Shown here in pieces: positions 53,865-64,000 of a stretch of DNA of 64,000 bases. Position 1 is the stretch's first letter, and the number at the start of each line of letters is the position of its first letter. Under the pieces are notes generated by a model that worked only from the letters and a program-made list of their open reading frames with translations, ran no database searches and was not told the origin of the DNA. Source of the stretch: Betaproteobacteria bacterium (GTDB lineage Bacteria > Pseudomonadota > Gammaproteobacteria > Burkholderiales > Burkholderiaceae_C); contig JANYKR010000152.1 of assembly GCA_025358155.1 (NCBI GenBank), positions 1 to 64,000 of the forward strand, read 5' to 3'. The position numbers and the translations under genes are program-made.

Positions 53865-55004
53865 TTACTTGAACAAGTCCTTGACCCGGTCAGTCCAGCT
53901 CTTGGCATTGGGTGAGTGCTTTTCGCCGCCTTTTTTCAGCGACTCGTCCAGCTCCTTGAGCAGCTTGCGCTGGTGCTCGCTGAGCTTGACCGGGGTCTCG
54001 ACCGAGACATGGGCGTACAGGTCGCCAGGGTAGCTGGAGCGCAAACCCTTGATACCCTTGCCGCGCAGGCGGAAGGTCTTGCCATGCTGGGTGCCCTCAG
54101 GCAGCTCGATCTCGGCCTGGCCCGCCAGCGTCGGCACCTCGATCGACCCGCCCAGCGCCACAGTGGTGAAGGACACCGGCACGGTGCAGTGCAGGTCGTC
54201 GCCGTCGCGCTCGAAGATGTCGTGGTCCTTGATGCGGATCTCGATGTAGAGATCACCCGCCGGGCCACCGTTGGTGCCGGGCTCGCCGTTGCCGGCCGAG
54301 CGGATGCGCATGCCCTCGTTGATGCCGCCGGGGATCTTGACCTCCAGCGTCTTCTGGCGCTTGAGCTTGCCCGCGCCGTTGCAGGTGGTGCAGGGCTCGG
54401 GGATGATCTTGCCCGTGCCGTGGCAGTTGGGGCAGCCTTGCTGGATGCTGAAAAAGCCCTGGCGCATGTGCACCGTGCCCGCACCGTTGCAGGTGCTGCA
54501 GGTCTTGGCGCTGGTGCCGGGCTTGGCGCCGCTGCCTTTGCAGGTCTCGCAGGCGTCCCAGCTGGGGATGCGGATCTGCGCGTCCTTGCCGCGTGCGGCT
54601 TCTTCGAGCGTGATCTCCATCGCGTAGCTCAGGTCGGCACCGCGAAACACCTGCTGGCCTCCGCCACCGCCGCGCCGGCCACCGTTGAAGATGTCGCCAA
54701 AGATGTCGCCAAAGGCCTCGGCAAACCCGCCCATGTTCTCGCCGCCGGGCCCGCCGCGGCCGGCAGGATCGACGCCGGCGTGGCCGTACTGGTCGTAGGC
54801 GGCGCGCTTCTGGCCGTCCGAGAGCATCTCGTAAGCCTCCTTGGCCTCCTTGAACTTTTCTTCGGACTTCTTGGCATCGTCACCCTCGCCCTGGTTGCGG
54901 TCGGGGTGGTGCTTCATGGCCAGCTTGCGGTAGGCCTTCTTGATGTCTTCTTCGGTGGCGTTCTTGGGCACACCGAGAGTGTCGTAATAGTCGCGCTTGG
55001 CCAT
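53865..55004 (-). CDS. dnaJ: chaperone DnaJ
   Basis: A 379-residue type I Hsp40. The J domain has the HPD motif in [12 protein letters not shown] (about 31-42), followed by a Gly-rich linker. The four zinc-finger repeats [24 protein letters not shown] and CTTCNGAG lie at about 150-220. The C-terminal client domain is complete. It is the last gene of grpE-dnaK-dnaJ and is convergent with the radical SAM gene. Confidence 0.97.
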   Translation of the reverse strand: MAKRDYYDTLGVPKNATEEDIKKAYRKLAMKHHPDRNQGEGDDAKKSEEKFKEAKEAYEMLSDGQKRAAYDQYGHAGVDPAGRGGPGGENMGGFAEAFGDIFGDIFNGGRRGGGGGQQVFRGADLSYAMEITLEEAARGKDAQIRIPSWDACETCKGSGAKPGTSAKTCSTCNGAGTVHMRQGFFSIQQGCPNCHGTGKIIPEPCTTCNGAGKLKRQKTLEVKIPGGINEGMRIRSAGNGEPGTNGGPAGDLYIEIRIKDHDIFERDGDDLHCTVPVSFTTVALGGSIEVPTLAGQAEIELPEGTQHGKTFRLRGKGIKGLRSSYPGDLYAHVSVETPVKLSEHQRKLLKELDESLKKGGEKHSPNAKSWTDRVKDLFK

Positions 55005-55120
55005 GGCTGAATCTCGAACGTTGAAAACGAAACCGCCGCGTTGCGCAGCAGACCCGGTCTGTGCGTCAAACGCGGCGAGATATCACGGCGGGCTGCAAAC
55101 CCGGCCGGGATACCGGCAGA

Positions 55121-57079
<1,959 letters not shown>

Positions 57080-57187
57080 TGCTGTGCTCCTGAGTATGTG
57101 GGGGGAAACGCTTGTCTCTGACTTGCGGCCGCAGCGCCTGCTTTCAAGTCGAAACTTGAAGCCTGAACGGCGGGGCCTTGCTCTAAA

Positions 57188-57745
57188 TCACCTGGCTGCG
57201 GCCACCGTCACCAAGGCCGGGCGCAACACCCGGTCGGCGATCAGGTAGCCTTTTTGCAGCACGGCCACCACGGTGTTGGCGTCTTGATCTGCTGGCACCA
57301 CGCTGATGGCCTGGTGTTGATGCGGGTCGAACTTGGTGCCGGCGGGCGGCGCAATCGGCAGCACCTTGTTGCGGTCCAGCGCGGCGCTGAGTTGCCGCAG
57401 CGTGGCGTGCACGCCTTCGAGCACTTGCTCGACCTTGGCGTCGGGCATCGCGATGGCGGCCTCCAGGCTGTCCTTGACCGGCAGCAGGCTCTCGGCAAAT
57501 GACTCGATGGCGTACTTGCGGGCCTTGCTGATGTCTTCATCGGCGCGGCGGCGGGTGTTCTCGGCCTCGGCTTTGGCACGCAAGTAGGTGTCGGCCAACT
57601 CGGTGTGCTTGGCCTCCAACTCGGCATAGCGCTGTTCCGCGATGGCAGCCAAGGGCTCGGCGGCGGGGGCCGCTGTGGATTGCAACGGGTCGCCACTGGG
57701 CTGGGCGTAAGCGTGCGTGTCGGGGTCAATCTCCGGCGTCGTCAT
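57188..57745 (-). CDS. grpE: nucleotide exchange factor GrpE
   Basis: A 185-residue GrpE that releases ADP from DnaK. The long helix [20 protein letters not shown] is followed by the signature [15 protein letters not shown] and the beta domain [16 protein letters not shown] 57745 is chosen because AGAGG lies 7 bases upstream. The upstream in-frame ATG at 57790 would coincide with the transcription start of the sigma-32 promoter and cannot be used from it. Confidence 0.95.
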   Translation of the reverse strand: MTTPEIDPDTHAYAQPSGDPLQSTAAPAAEPLAAIAEQRYAELEAKHTELADTYLRAKAEAENTRRRADEDISKARKYAIESFAESLLPVKDSLEAAIAMPDAKVEQVLEGVHATLRQLSAALDRNKVLPIAPPAGTKFDPHQHQAISVVPADQDANTVVAVLQKGYLIADRVLRPALVTVAAAR

Positions 57746-57795
57746 GTCGGGGCCTCTGCGGTTTTTTTTGAAGGGGTTGAACACGGTCATCGCAG

Positions 57796-57823
57796 ATATG
57801 GGGGTCCTATCCCGTGGTTCAAG
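57796..57823 (-). promoter_or_regulatory. sigma-32 heat-shock promoter of grpE-dnaK-dnaJ
   Basis: On the minus strand CTTGAAC (57823-57817) and CCCCATAT (57803-57796) are spaced by 13 bases, a near-perfect match to the RpoH consensus. The expected transcript start is near 57789, giving a leader of about 45 bases. No CIRCE element is present. Confidence 0.82.
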
Positions 57824-57906
57824 AGGGGATATTGCAGCGCAGCGTGGGGCTGGCGCTGCGCTTGTGCTCGCGCAGGGCAGGCGCGTCGGGAGGGCTGCAA
57901 TACGCC

Positions 57907-58344
57907 TCAGCTGTCGTCGATCGAGGCGCTCCAGCGCTGCCACTCGACCTGGGTGCGCTCGATCTCGCGCCGGTCGCGCTTGGTGGGTCGGCCTTGTTCG
58001 ATCGACAAGGCCGGCTCGGCGGCCAGGCGGCGGGCTTCGGCGGCCTGGGTGCGGGCCGCCAGGCTGTCCGGCGTTTCTTCAAACAGCGCCTGCGCCACGG
58101 GCGCCGGGCCGCGAAGCTGGCTCAGCCCCATGACCACCACCGTGCGCGCAACCGGGCCTTGCCGGACCAGCACGGTATCGCCCACGCGCAATTCGCGCGA
58201 GGCCTTGGCCACCTGGCCGTTGACGCTGATCCGGCCCTTGCCGATCTCGTCGGTGGCCAGCGAGCGGGTTTTGTAGAAGCGGGCGGCCCAGAGCCATTTG
58301 TCGAGCCGCATGCCGGCCGCGGCGCTGCCGCTGAGGCTCTTCAT
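57907..58344 (-). CDS. hslR: S4-domain RNA-binding heat-shock protein Hsp15
   Basis: A 145-residue protein. The S4 domain is clear: [38 protein letters not shown]. Hsp15 rescues stalled 50S subunits carrying nascent chains after heat shock. The basic C-terminal tail [13 protein letters not shown] is typical. It lies between hemH and the heat-shock operon on the same strand. Confidence 0.92.
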   Translation of the reverse strand: MKSLSGSAAAGMRLDKWLWAARFYKTRSLATDEIGKGRISVNGQVAKASRELRVGDTVLVRQGPVARTVVVMGLSQLRGPAPVAQALFEETPDSLAARTQAAEARRLAAEPALSIEQGRPTKRDRREIERTQVEWQRWSASIDDS

Positions 58345-58388
58345 GGCAGCACAGCGTCAGCAAGGGGGTGCATCAGTCGGTCCAAGTC

Positions 58389-59483
58389 TCAGTCAGTTGC
58401 GCCCAGCGCCAGTGCCCGCTGGCGCTGGGCCGCCAGGGCTGGCGCGTCGGGCATCACCCGGGTGGGCCAGCCTTGCAGGTGGCGCTCGCTCAGGTCGCCG
58501 AGTGCGGCTATCCAGTCGGGTGCGTCATTGAGGCAGGGCACGACGTTGAACTGCGCACCGCCGGCCGCGAGAAAGGCGTCCCGCGCCTCGATCCCGATTT
58601 CTTCCAGTGTCTCCAGGTTGTCGGCGGCAAAACCGGGGCAGATGGCGTCCAGGTGTTTGATGCCCTCTGCCGCCAGGCGGATGACGCTGGGCTCGGTGTA
58701 GGGCTCCAGCCACTGGGCACGGCCCAGGCGGCTCTGGAAGGTGACCAGGTAGTCACCGTGCCCCAGCGCCAGTGCCTCGGCCAGCAGACGGGCGGTTTTG
58801 TGGCATTCGCAGTGGTAGGGGTCGCCCAGCGCCAGGCTGCGCGCCGGCACCCCGTGAAAGCTCATCACCAGCTTTTGGCCCCGGCCGTGCCGCGCCCAAT
58901 GGGTTTGTACGCTTTGGGCCAACGCAGCGATGTAGGCGGGCTCGTCGTGGTAGCGGTTGATGAACCGCAACTCGGGCACGCGGCGGTGCTGGCGCGCCCA
59001 GTCTGTGACCGCATCGATGCTGCTGGCGGTGGTGGCGGCCGCGTACTGCGGGTACAGCGGCAGCACCAGCAGCCGGGTCACACCCTCGGTGGCCAGTGCA
59101 TCCAGCGTGCTGGCCATGCTTGGTGAGCCGTAGCGCATGGCAGCGCGCACGATCAGCTGCTGGTGGCCGCGGGCCCGCAGGCCCGATTCCAGCAACTCGG
59201 CCTGGCGCAGGGTCCAGGTCAGCAGCGGCGAGCCGGACTTGGTCCAGATCGACTGGTATTTGGCGGCTGACTTGGCGGGCCGGGTGCGCAGGATCACGCC
59301 GTTGAGGATCAGCCACCACAGTGGCCTGGGGATCTCCACCACCCGGGGGTCCCACAAAAACTGGGCCAGGTAGCGGCGCAGGGCGGTGGCGGTGGGCGCG
59401 TCGGGTGTGCCGAGGTTGACCAGCAACACGGCGCTGCGCTCAGTGCTGCCGTGGCTGTAAGGGGGTGCAGGGGCGAAGCTCAT
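58389..59483 (-). CDS. hemH: ferrochelatase
   Basis: A 364-residue enzyme inserting Fe(II) into protoporphyrin IX, the last step of haem synthesis. Family blocks are VLLVNLGTPDAPT, VMSFHGVPARSLALGDPYHCECH (with the catalytic His) and VTFQSRLGRAQWLEPYTEP. The length suits proteobacterial HemH. hslR follows 44 bp downstream. Confidence 0.96.
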   Translation of the reverse strand: MSFAPAPPYSHGSTERSAVLLVNLGTPDAPTATALRRYLAQFLWDPRVVEIPRPLWWLILNGVILRTRPAKSAAKYQSIWTKSGSPLLTWTLRQAELLESGLRARGHQQLIVRAAMRYGSPSMASTLDALATEGVTRLLVLPLYPQYAAATTASSIDAVTDWARQHRRVPELRFINRYHDEPAYIAALAQSVQTHWARHGRGQKLVMSFHGVPARSLALGDPYHCECHKTARLLAEALALGHGDYLVTFQSRLGRAQWLEPYTEPSVIRLAAEGIKHLDAICPGFAADNLETLEEIGIEARDAFLAAGGAQFNVVPCLNDAPDWIAALGDLSERHLQGWPTRVMPDAPALAAQRQRALALGATD

Positions 59484-59579
59484 CGGCAGCGATTGTCGGC
59501 GATGCAGAGCGTAATTTTGGGTGAGGGGCAGGTCGGCCGCCGCCCCGCAAGCCGCCAGCGGCTGGCCGGCTTGCGCTCA

Positions 59580-60524
59580 TCAGGTGCCGTGCGGCACCGT
59601 ATCGGAGAACGACAGCAACTCAAAGCGCACGCTGGGCGCGGTGGGGTCGCTGGGCGAGCCGCCCAGGCCGATCCAGCCTGAGCCGTGCAGGGTGCAGTGA
59701 CCGCGCCGCAGGCTGACCACCTCGGCCGCATTGCCAAAGCGCACGTAGGTGCCGTTGTAGCTGAGGTCGGTGAGCTGGAACGAGCCACCGTGCCAGTCCA
59801 GCCGCGCATGTGAGCGCGAGACCCGGCCGTCATCCACCCGGAAATTGGCCTGCGGGCTGCGCCCCAGCACCACCGGCATGTGGCCGCCGTCAAAAACTTC
59901 ATTGACATCCAGCCAGACCAGCCGCACCGCCTCGGGCTCTAGTGTGGTGGGTACCGCGCCAAACTGGGTCGGCTGCATGTCGACGCCGCGCCGGCCGCCC
60001 ATCACATGCACCTGCACCGGCTCGGCCCGGCCGCGCAAGTGCATCCAGTCGAGCGAGCGAAAGCGCGGCTTGACCTCCTCGGCCAGGCCGGCCAGCACCT
60101 CGCCGGTGATCAGGGTCTCGTTGTCGCTGGCGTGGTCGATCAGGCGGGCGGCCACGTTGACCGCGTCGCCAAAACAATCGCCGCCCATTTCCACCACCTC
60201 GCCACGGGCCAGCGCAACTTGCAATCGAAGGCCGCGCAGACCGGCCGACGCACCGCGCTCGCGGCCCCGCACCACCAGACCCTCCAGCGCGTCGTGCATT
60301 TTCTGGGCCGACTGCAGGCCGGCGGACGGGGTGTCGAACACCGCCATCAGGCCGTCACCCAGGGTCTTGACGAGATCGCCGCCGCATTCCGGCACCGCCC
60401 GCGACAAGGCGGCCACGGTGTGGGTCACGACCGAGGTGGCCTCGGCATTGCCCAAGGTCTCATAGAGGGCAGTGCTGCCCCTGAGGTCGGCAAACAAAAC
60501 GGTGCGCTCGGCGATGCGCGTCAT
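59580..60524 (-). CDS. class III adenylate/guanylate cyclase fused to an FHA domain
   Basis: A 314-residue cytoplasmic protein. The N-terminal cyclase domain has both metal Asp residues (Asp13 in VLFADLRGST, Asp57 in VKTLGDGLM), Lys53 in the base-recognition region, and the transition-state pair Asn123/Arg127 in AVNVAARL. It therefore looks active. The C-terminal FHA domain (about 205-300) has GRSPQANF, RVSRSHARL and LSYNGTY, the phosphothreonine-reading residues. A Ser/Thr-kinase signal may thus control cyclic nucleotide output. ATG 60524 starts directly at the cyclase domain. It is divergent from the DTW gene. Confidence 0.9.
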   Translation of the reverse strand: MTRIAERTVLFADLRGSTALYETLGNAEATSVVTHTVAALSRAVPECGGDLVKTLGDGLMAVFDTPSAGLQSAQKMHDALEGLVVRGRERGASAGLRGLRLQVALARGEVVEMGGDCFGDAVNVAARLIDHASDNETLITGEVLAGLAEEVKPRFRSLDWMHLRGRAEPVQVHVMGGRRGVDMQPTQFGAVPTTLEPEAVRLVWLDVNEVFDGGHMPVVLGRSPQANFRVDDGRVSRSHARLDWHGGSFQLTDLSYNGTYVRFGNAAEVVSLRRGHCTLHGSGWIGLGGSPSDPTAPSVRFELLSFSDTVPHGT

Positions 60525-60603
60525 GGATTGCAGTTTAAGCGTGAATTTGTGACGATTTTGGGCGGTGCGTGACCTTGCCTGGCAGTCTTCTAGACTCGCT
60601 GGC

Positions 60604-61353
60604 ATGCCCCATGCCGTTTCGCGCCTGCGCGCCGCCTGCCTGGCTCAAAGCAGTGCATTGCCCTACCTGGACCGAGGCGGCCCCCGCAAGCCCCGTTGCG
60701 CCGGCTGCCGCTTGATCCCCAGCCATTGCTGCTGTGCCTTGCGGCCCGTGGTGCAGGCGCGCGCTGCCGTCTGTTTGATCATGGCCGAGTTCGAGCCACT
60801 CAAGCCCAGCAACGCCGGCTGGCTGGTGGCCGACGTGCTGCCAGCCACCACCGCCTTTGGCTGGTCGCGCACCTCGGTGGACCCGGCGCTGCTGGACCTG
60901 CTGGCCGATCCGCAATGGCAAGCTTATGTGGTGTTTCCGGGCGAGTTTGCTGCGCCTGACCGGGTGGTGACGGCCTTGTTGACCGCAAATGCTGACGCGG
61001 ACGGGGCCGCTGCTGCCGCCAGCCCGCCCAAACGCCCGCTGTTCGTGCTGCTGGACGGCACCTGGTCCGAGGCGCGCAAGATCTTCCGCAAGAGCCCGTA
61101 CCTGAACCGATTTCCGGTGCTCAGCCTGCAGCCGGCGCTGCCGTCCACCTACCGTTTGCGCCGGTCCAGCCATGCGCACCACTTTTGCACCGCTGAAGTC
61201 GCGGCGCTGTGCCTGGCGCTGGCCGGTGACCTGCCGGCAGCGCAAGCCCTGAGCGCCTACTTCGAGATTTTCAGCAGCCGCTACCTGCGGGCCCGGCAAA
61301 GCCTGCCGCCCGAACCCGAAAGTGCGGCAGTGCACAGGTTCAGTGTCGGCTGA
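60604..61353 (+). CDS. DTW-domain protein, tRNA-uridine aminocarboxypropyltransferase-like
   Basis: A 249-residue protein of the TapT/DTWD group, which adds the 3-amino-3-carboxypropyl group of acp3U to tRNA from S-adenosylmethionine. A Cys cluster (Cys32, Cys35, Cys42-44) binds metal, and the DTW motif is DGTWSEARKIF (Asp151 to Trp154), preceded by FVLL. An Ala-rich loop of about 15 residues just before it looks like an insertion. ATG 60604 is used; a GTG at 60565 would add 13 residues. Its 3' end overlaps the convergent dnaG by 14 bp. Confidence 0.88.
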   Translation: MPHAVSRLRAACLAQSSALPYLDRGGPRKPRCAGCRLIPSHCCCALRPVVQARAAVCLIMAEFEPLKPSNAGWLVADVLPATTAFGWSRTSVDPALLDLLADPQWQAYVVFPGEFAAPDRVVTALLTANADADGAAAAASPPKRPLFVLLDGTWSEARKIFRKSPYLNRFPVLSLQPALPSTYRLRRSSHAHHFCTAEVAALCLALAGDLPAAQALSAYFEIFSSRYLRARQSLPPEPESAAVHRFSVG

Positions 61354-63403
61354 TCGCAGGCGCCGCCGCCGAATTCTTGAGCTCGGCTGTCAGGGCAAAC
61401 AACTCGTTGCGGCGGGTCACGGCCGCCTCTGACAACTCGCCCGACTCGATCAGCCAGTCGAGTTCGTCCTTGACCGCAAACTGCCGCAGCCGGCGCAGCA
61501 CTGCTTCAACCAACGCGGCGGGTGCCTCGTCGTCCTCCACCTCATGGAAGCCGGCCAGCCGGTCGAGCAGCGGGCCCAGGATGCCGGCTTGTTCGGCGGC
61601 GTCCTCGTCCACCTGACCGTGCAGTTGCCGCATCTCGTGGATCAGTGCGGTCATGGTGATCGTGCCTTGATCGTGCAGCACCCGCTCCAGTGCCGAGAAA
61701 AACTCGCTGTAAGGCGCCGGCTGGGCGATCAGGAACTCATGCGATTCGCCCGACAGCTCCAGCCACACCGCCGCATGGCGGGCCAGCAGCCAGGCGGTGC
61801 GGTCCAGCAGCGAGGCGGTGCGCGGCGGCGTGGCGCGGTGGCTTGCCATCGGGTTGAAGCGGCTGCGCTCGGGTTTGCGCCAGCCGCTGCCGCCGGGTCC
61901 GCCGCCATCGGTCTTGCGCCAGGCGCCGCTCTCGGTCTTGCGCCAGCCACCCGGGCCGGGCCGCTGGTCGGGTGGGGTGCCGTCGTCGGGATAAGCTGCC
62001 CTGCTCTCGTCGCGCGAGCCGGCCCGACCGCCTGGCACCTCGCCGGCCACGCTGCGGCCGGCAGGGTCGGTGTCACGCGCGCTGCGCGGACGGCTGGCGG
62101 CGCGGCGGGCCCAATGGGCTTGCAAGGTCTCGGCGCCGATGCCGCCGAGTTTGGCCAGCTCCTGCACCACTTGTTCACGCAGCAGGCCCTCGGGCAGTTG
62201 CTCTACCAGCGGGCCGGCCTGTGACAGCAGGCGGGCGCGGCCCTCGGCCTGGCCCAGGTCGCAATCGGCGCCGGCCTGGCTGATGAGCTGGGTGGACAAA
62301 GGCACGGCCTGGGCCAGCGCCCGCTCGAAGGCCTCCGGGCCGAGTTCGCGGATGTAGGAGTCGGGGTCGTGCTCGGGCGGCAGAAACAGGAATCGGATGC
62401 TGCGCAAGTCAGTGGCATGCGGCAGTGCGGCCTCCAGCGCCCGGCCAGCGGCGCGGCGGCCGGCCGCATCGCCGTCAAAGCTGAAAACCACCGCCTCGGT
62501 GAAGCGGAACAGCTTGGCCATGTGCTCAGCCGTGCAGGCCGTGCCCAGCGTGGCCACGGCGTTGGGGTAGCCCCACTGCGCCAGCGCCACCACGTCCATG
62601 TAGCCCTCGACCACCAGCGCATAGCCCTTGGCACGCAGGCCCTGCCGTGCCTCGAACAGGCCGTACAGCTCCTGGCCCTTGTGGAATACCGGCGTTTCGG
62701 GCGAGTTGAGGTACTTGGGCTCGCCCACATCGAGTACCCGGCCGCCAAAGCCGATGACCTCACCCCGCACCGAGCGGATCGGGAACATGATGCGGTCGCG
62801 AAAACGGTCGTAGCGCTTTTGCTCAGGCCCTTCATCACCCGTGACGATCACCAGGCCCGACTCGATCAGCAGCGGGTCGTCGTAGTGCGGAAACACCCCC
62901 GCCAGCGTGCGCCAGCCCTCGGCCGAATAGCCCATGCCAAAGCGTGCTGCCACTGCGCCAGTCAGGCCGCGCTGCTTGAGGTAGGCCACCGCCCTGGGGC
63001 TGGTCTTGAGCGCAGCGCGGTAGTGCTCGCCGGCCTTGGCGAGCACGTCGCTGAGGGTGGCGCGCTGGGCCTTTTCGGCGTCGGCGCGGGCCCGGTCCTC
63101 GGGGCTGTCCTCGCGCTCGGGTACCTTCAGGCCGACCTGCTGGGCCAGGTCGCGCACCGCGTCCATGAAGCCCAGGCCGCTGTACTCGGTCAGGAACCGG
63201 ATCGCATCGCCGTGTACGCCGCAGCCAAAGCAGTGGTAGGTCTGGCGCGACGGGCTGACGATGAAGCTGGGCGACTTTTCGCCGTGAAACGGGCACAGGC
63301 CCTTGTGGTTGATGCCGGCTTTTTTCAGCTCGACATGGCGCCCCACCACCTCGACCACATCGACGCGGGACAGCAAATCTGGGATGAAACCTTGGGGCAG
63401 CAC
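61340..63403 (-). CDS. dnaG: DNA primase
   Basis: A 687-residue primase making RNA primers at the replication fork. The N-terminal zinc site is CPFHGEKSPSF...CFGCG (about 37-61). The TOPRIM centre has EGYMDVVALAQWG and FSFDGDAAGRRA. A Pro/Gly/Arg-rich linker with near-repeats (GGWRKTESGAWRKTDGG, about 480-510) joins the C-terminal helicase-binding domain, which is longer than in E. coli. The start is GTG. The rpsU-dnaG-rpoD order is not kept: an EAL gene lies upstream. Confidence 0.96.
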   Translation of the reverse strand: MLPQGFIPDLLSRVDVVEVVGRHVELKKAGINHKGLCPFHGEKSPSFIVSPSRQTYHCFGCGVHGDAIRFLTEYSGLGFMDAVRDLAQQVGLKVPEREDSPEDRARADAEKAQRATLSDVLAKAGEHYRAALKTSPRAVAYLKQRGLTGAVAARFGMGYSAEGWRTLAGVFPHYDDPLLIESGLVIVTGDEGPEQKRYDRFRDRIMFPIRSVRGEVIGFGGRVLDVGEPKYLNSPETPVFHKGQELYGLFEARQGLRAKGYALVVEGYMDVVALAQWGYPNAVATLGTACTAEHMAKLFRFTEAVVFSFDGDAAGRRAAGRALEAALPHATDLRSIRFLFLPPEHDPDSYIRELGPEAFERALAQAVPLSTQLISQAGADCDLGQAEGRARLLSQAGPLVEQLPEGLLREQVVQELAKLGGIGAETLQAHWARRAASRPRSARDTDPAGRSVAGEVPGGRAGSRDESRAAYPDDGTPPDQRPGPGGWRKTESGAWRKTDGGGPGGSGWRKPERSRFNPMASHRATPPRTASLLDRTAWLLARHAAVWLELSGESHEFLIAQPAPYSEFFSALERVLHDQGTITMTALIHEMRQLHGQVDEDAAEQAGILGPLLDRLAGFHEVEDDEAPAALVEAVLRRLRQFAVKDELDWLIESGELSEAAVTRRNELFALTAELKNSAAAPAISRH

Positions 63404-63441
63404 CCCTGCAGTCTAGCGAAGCGGGCGCGCCCGACAGCCTG

Positions 63442-64000
63442 CTACCCGCCGCCCCGGCTGCGCGGCGGCGGGGGCACGGCGGGCAGGTCGGTGCTGGTTG
63501 CAACAGCCGGATGGGCGGCGGCGGTTGGCGCTGCGCTGAGGACAAACAAGCCCTTCCACTCGCGCACCCAGGGCCCGACCTCGGCGGCGGGCATCGGCGC
63601 GGCGATGCCGTTGCCCTGGGCAACATCACAGCCCATGTCGAGCAACATGCGGCCCTGGGCGGCGGTCTCGACGCCCTCGGCCACCACCACGCACCCAAAG
63701 GTGCTCGACAGGCTGATGACGCCTTCGACGATGGCCCGGTCTTGTGGGTCGGTGAGCATGTTCTGCACAAACGAGCGGTCGATCTTGAGCACCTGCACCG
63801 GCAAGCGCTTGAGGTAGGTCAGGGTGGAGTAGCCGGTGCCAAAGTCATCAAGTGCCCAGCGCACGCCCAGCCGGGCGCAGCGCTCCAGCACCGCCGAGGT
63901 GAAGCCGATGTCGGTCAGCGCGGCGGTCTCCAGCACCTCCAGCTCCAGGCGCGGGCCCAGCGCTTGCTGGTGGCGCGCCAGCAGCTCGGTCAGGCGCTGG
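63442..64000 (-). CDS. EAL-domain c-di-GMP phosphodiesterase, 3' part
   Basis: The frame is open from the window edge to TGA at 63442, covering the C-terminal part of an EAL domain. Visible catalytic segments are EVLETAAL, WALDDFGTGYSTLTYLKRLP with the metal-binding DD, KIDRSFVQ, and VVVAEGVETAAQ with its Glu. The loop after it reads AQGNGIAAPMP instead of the usual QGYFFARP-like segment. About 50 residues of Ala/Pro-rich tail follow. The N-terminal domains lie outside the window. Confidence 0.88.
   Translation of the reverse strand, partial: QRLTELLARHQQALGPRLELEVLETAALTDIGFTSAVLERCARLGVRWALDDFGTGYSTLTYLKRLPVQVLKIDRSFVQNMLTDPQDRAIVEGVISLSSTFGCVVVAEGVETAAQGRMLLDMGCDVAQGNGIAAPMPAAEVGPWVREWKGLFVLSAAPTAAAHPAVATSTDLPAVPPPPRSRGGG

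Overview
The window is about 64 kb of GC-rich DNA. It looks like part of the chromosome of a betaproteobacterium of the order Burkholderiales, most likely Comamonadaceae or the neighbouring Leptothrix/Rubrivivax group. The evidence is the set of neighbourhoods: nadE-glnB, ilvIHC-pssA-leuA, tig-clpP-clpX-lon, grpE-dnaK-dnaJ, an hpnCDE squalene cluster and a PEP-CTERM protein. Most of the window is ordinary core genome. Genes are dense and several are translationally coupled.

Layout. 0-0.4 kb: end of a toxin-antitoxin pair (TumE/TumA-like). 0.7-5.8 kb: serine hydrolase, catalase-peroxidase KatG, a DsbA-like isomerase and a divergent SDR. 6-9 kb: membrane H+-pyrophosphatase, divergent from soluble pyrophosphatase. 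9-15.8 kb: Pat-like acyl-CoA synthetase/acetyltransferase, a COG3146 acyltransferase, NAD synthase, PII protein and a LOG-family protein. 15.8-18.3 kb: a coupled operon of sigma factor, one-span membrane protein (DUF3619), exported LTxxQ-type protein (DUF3106) and RDD protein. 18.5-26.5 kb: branched-chain amino acid operon (ilvI, ilvH, ilvC, pssA, then two different leuA genes), with a structured ilvI-ilvH spacer and a leuA leader peptide/attenuator. 26.6-31.7 kb: D-Ala-D-Ala endopeptidase, IclR regulator, squalene genes hpnCDE. 31.8-36.3 kb: RND efflux adaptor and pump behind a strong promoter overlapped by two palindromes. 36.4-43.1 kb: tRNA-Leu, trigger factor, ClpP, ClpX, Lon, tRNA-Gly, tRNA-Cys.

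43.1-46.8 kb is the accessory part, lying just past the tRNA genes. It holds remains of defence and addiction systems: an MNT/HEPN pair whose HEPN toxin has an in-frame amber codon, a HicAB pair whose HicA toxin also has an in-frame amber codon, a frameshifted and truncated hsdM fragment, and an apparently intact PEP-CTERM gene with a sigma-54-type promoter. 46.8-52.5 kb: homoprotocatechuate catabolism (hpaG1-hpaG2-hpaE-small ORF-hpaD-hpaH) divergent from its MarR-type regulator hpaR, with an operator-like palindrome and an 8-bp tandem repeat in the leader. 52.6-64 kb: radical SAM protein behind a LexA-type box, the heat-shock operon grpE-dnaK-dnaJ with a clear sigma-32 promoter, hslR, hemH, an adenylate cyclase-FHA fusion, a DTW protein, dnaG primase and the 3' part of an EAL-domain gene cut by the window edge.

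The least described features are the four-gene sigma/membrane/periplasmic module, the leuA leader, the ilvI-ilvH RNA, the doubly amber-mutated toxin set and a 25-codon ORF coupled between hpaE and hpaD. All calls come from reading the sequence. No database search was run.
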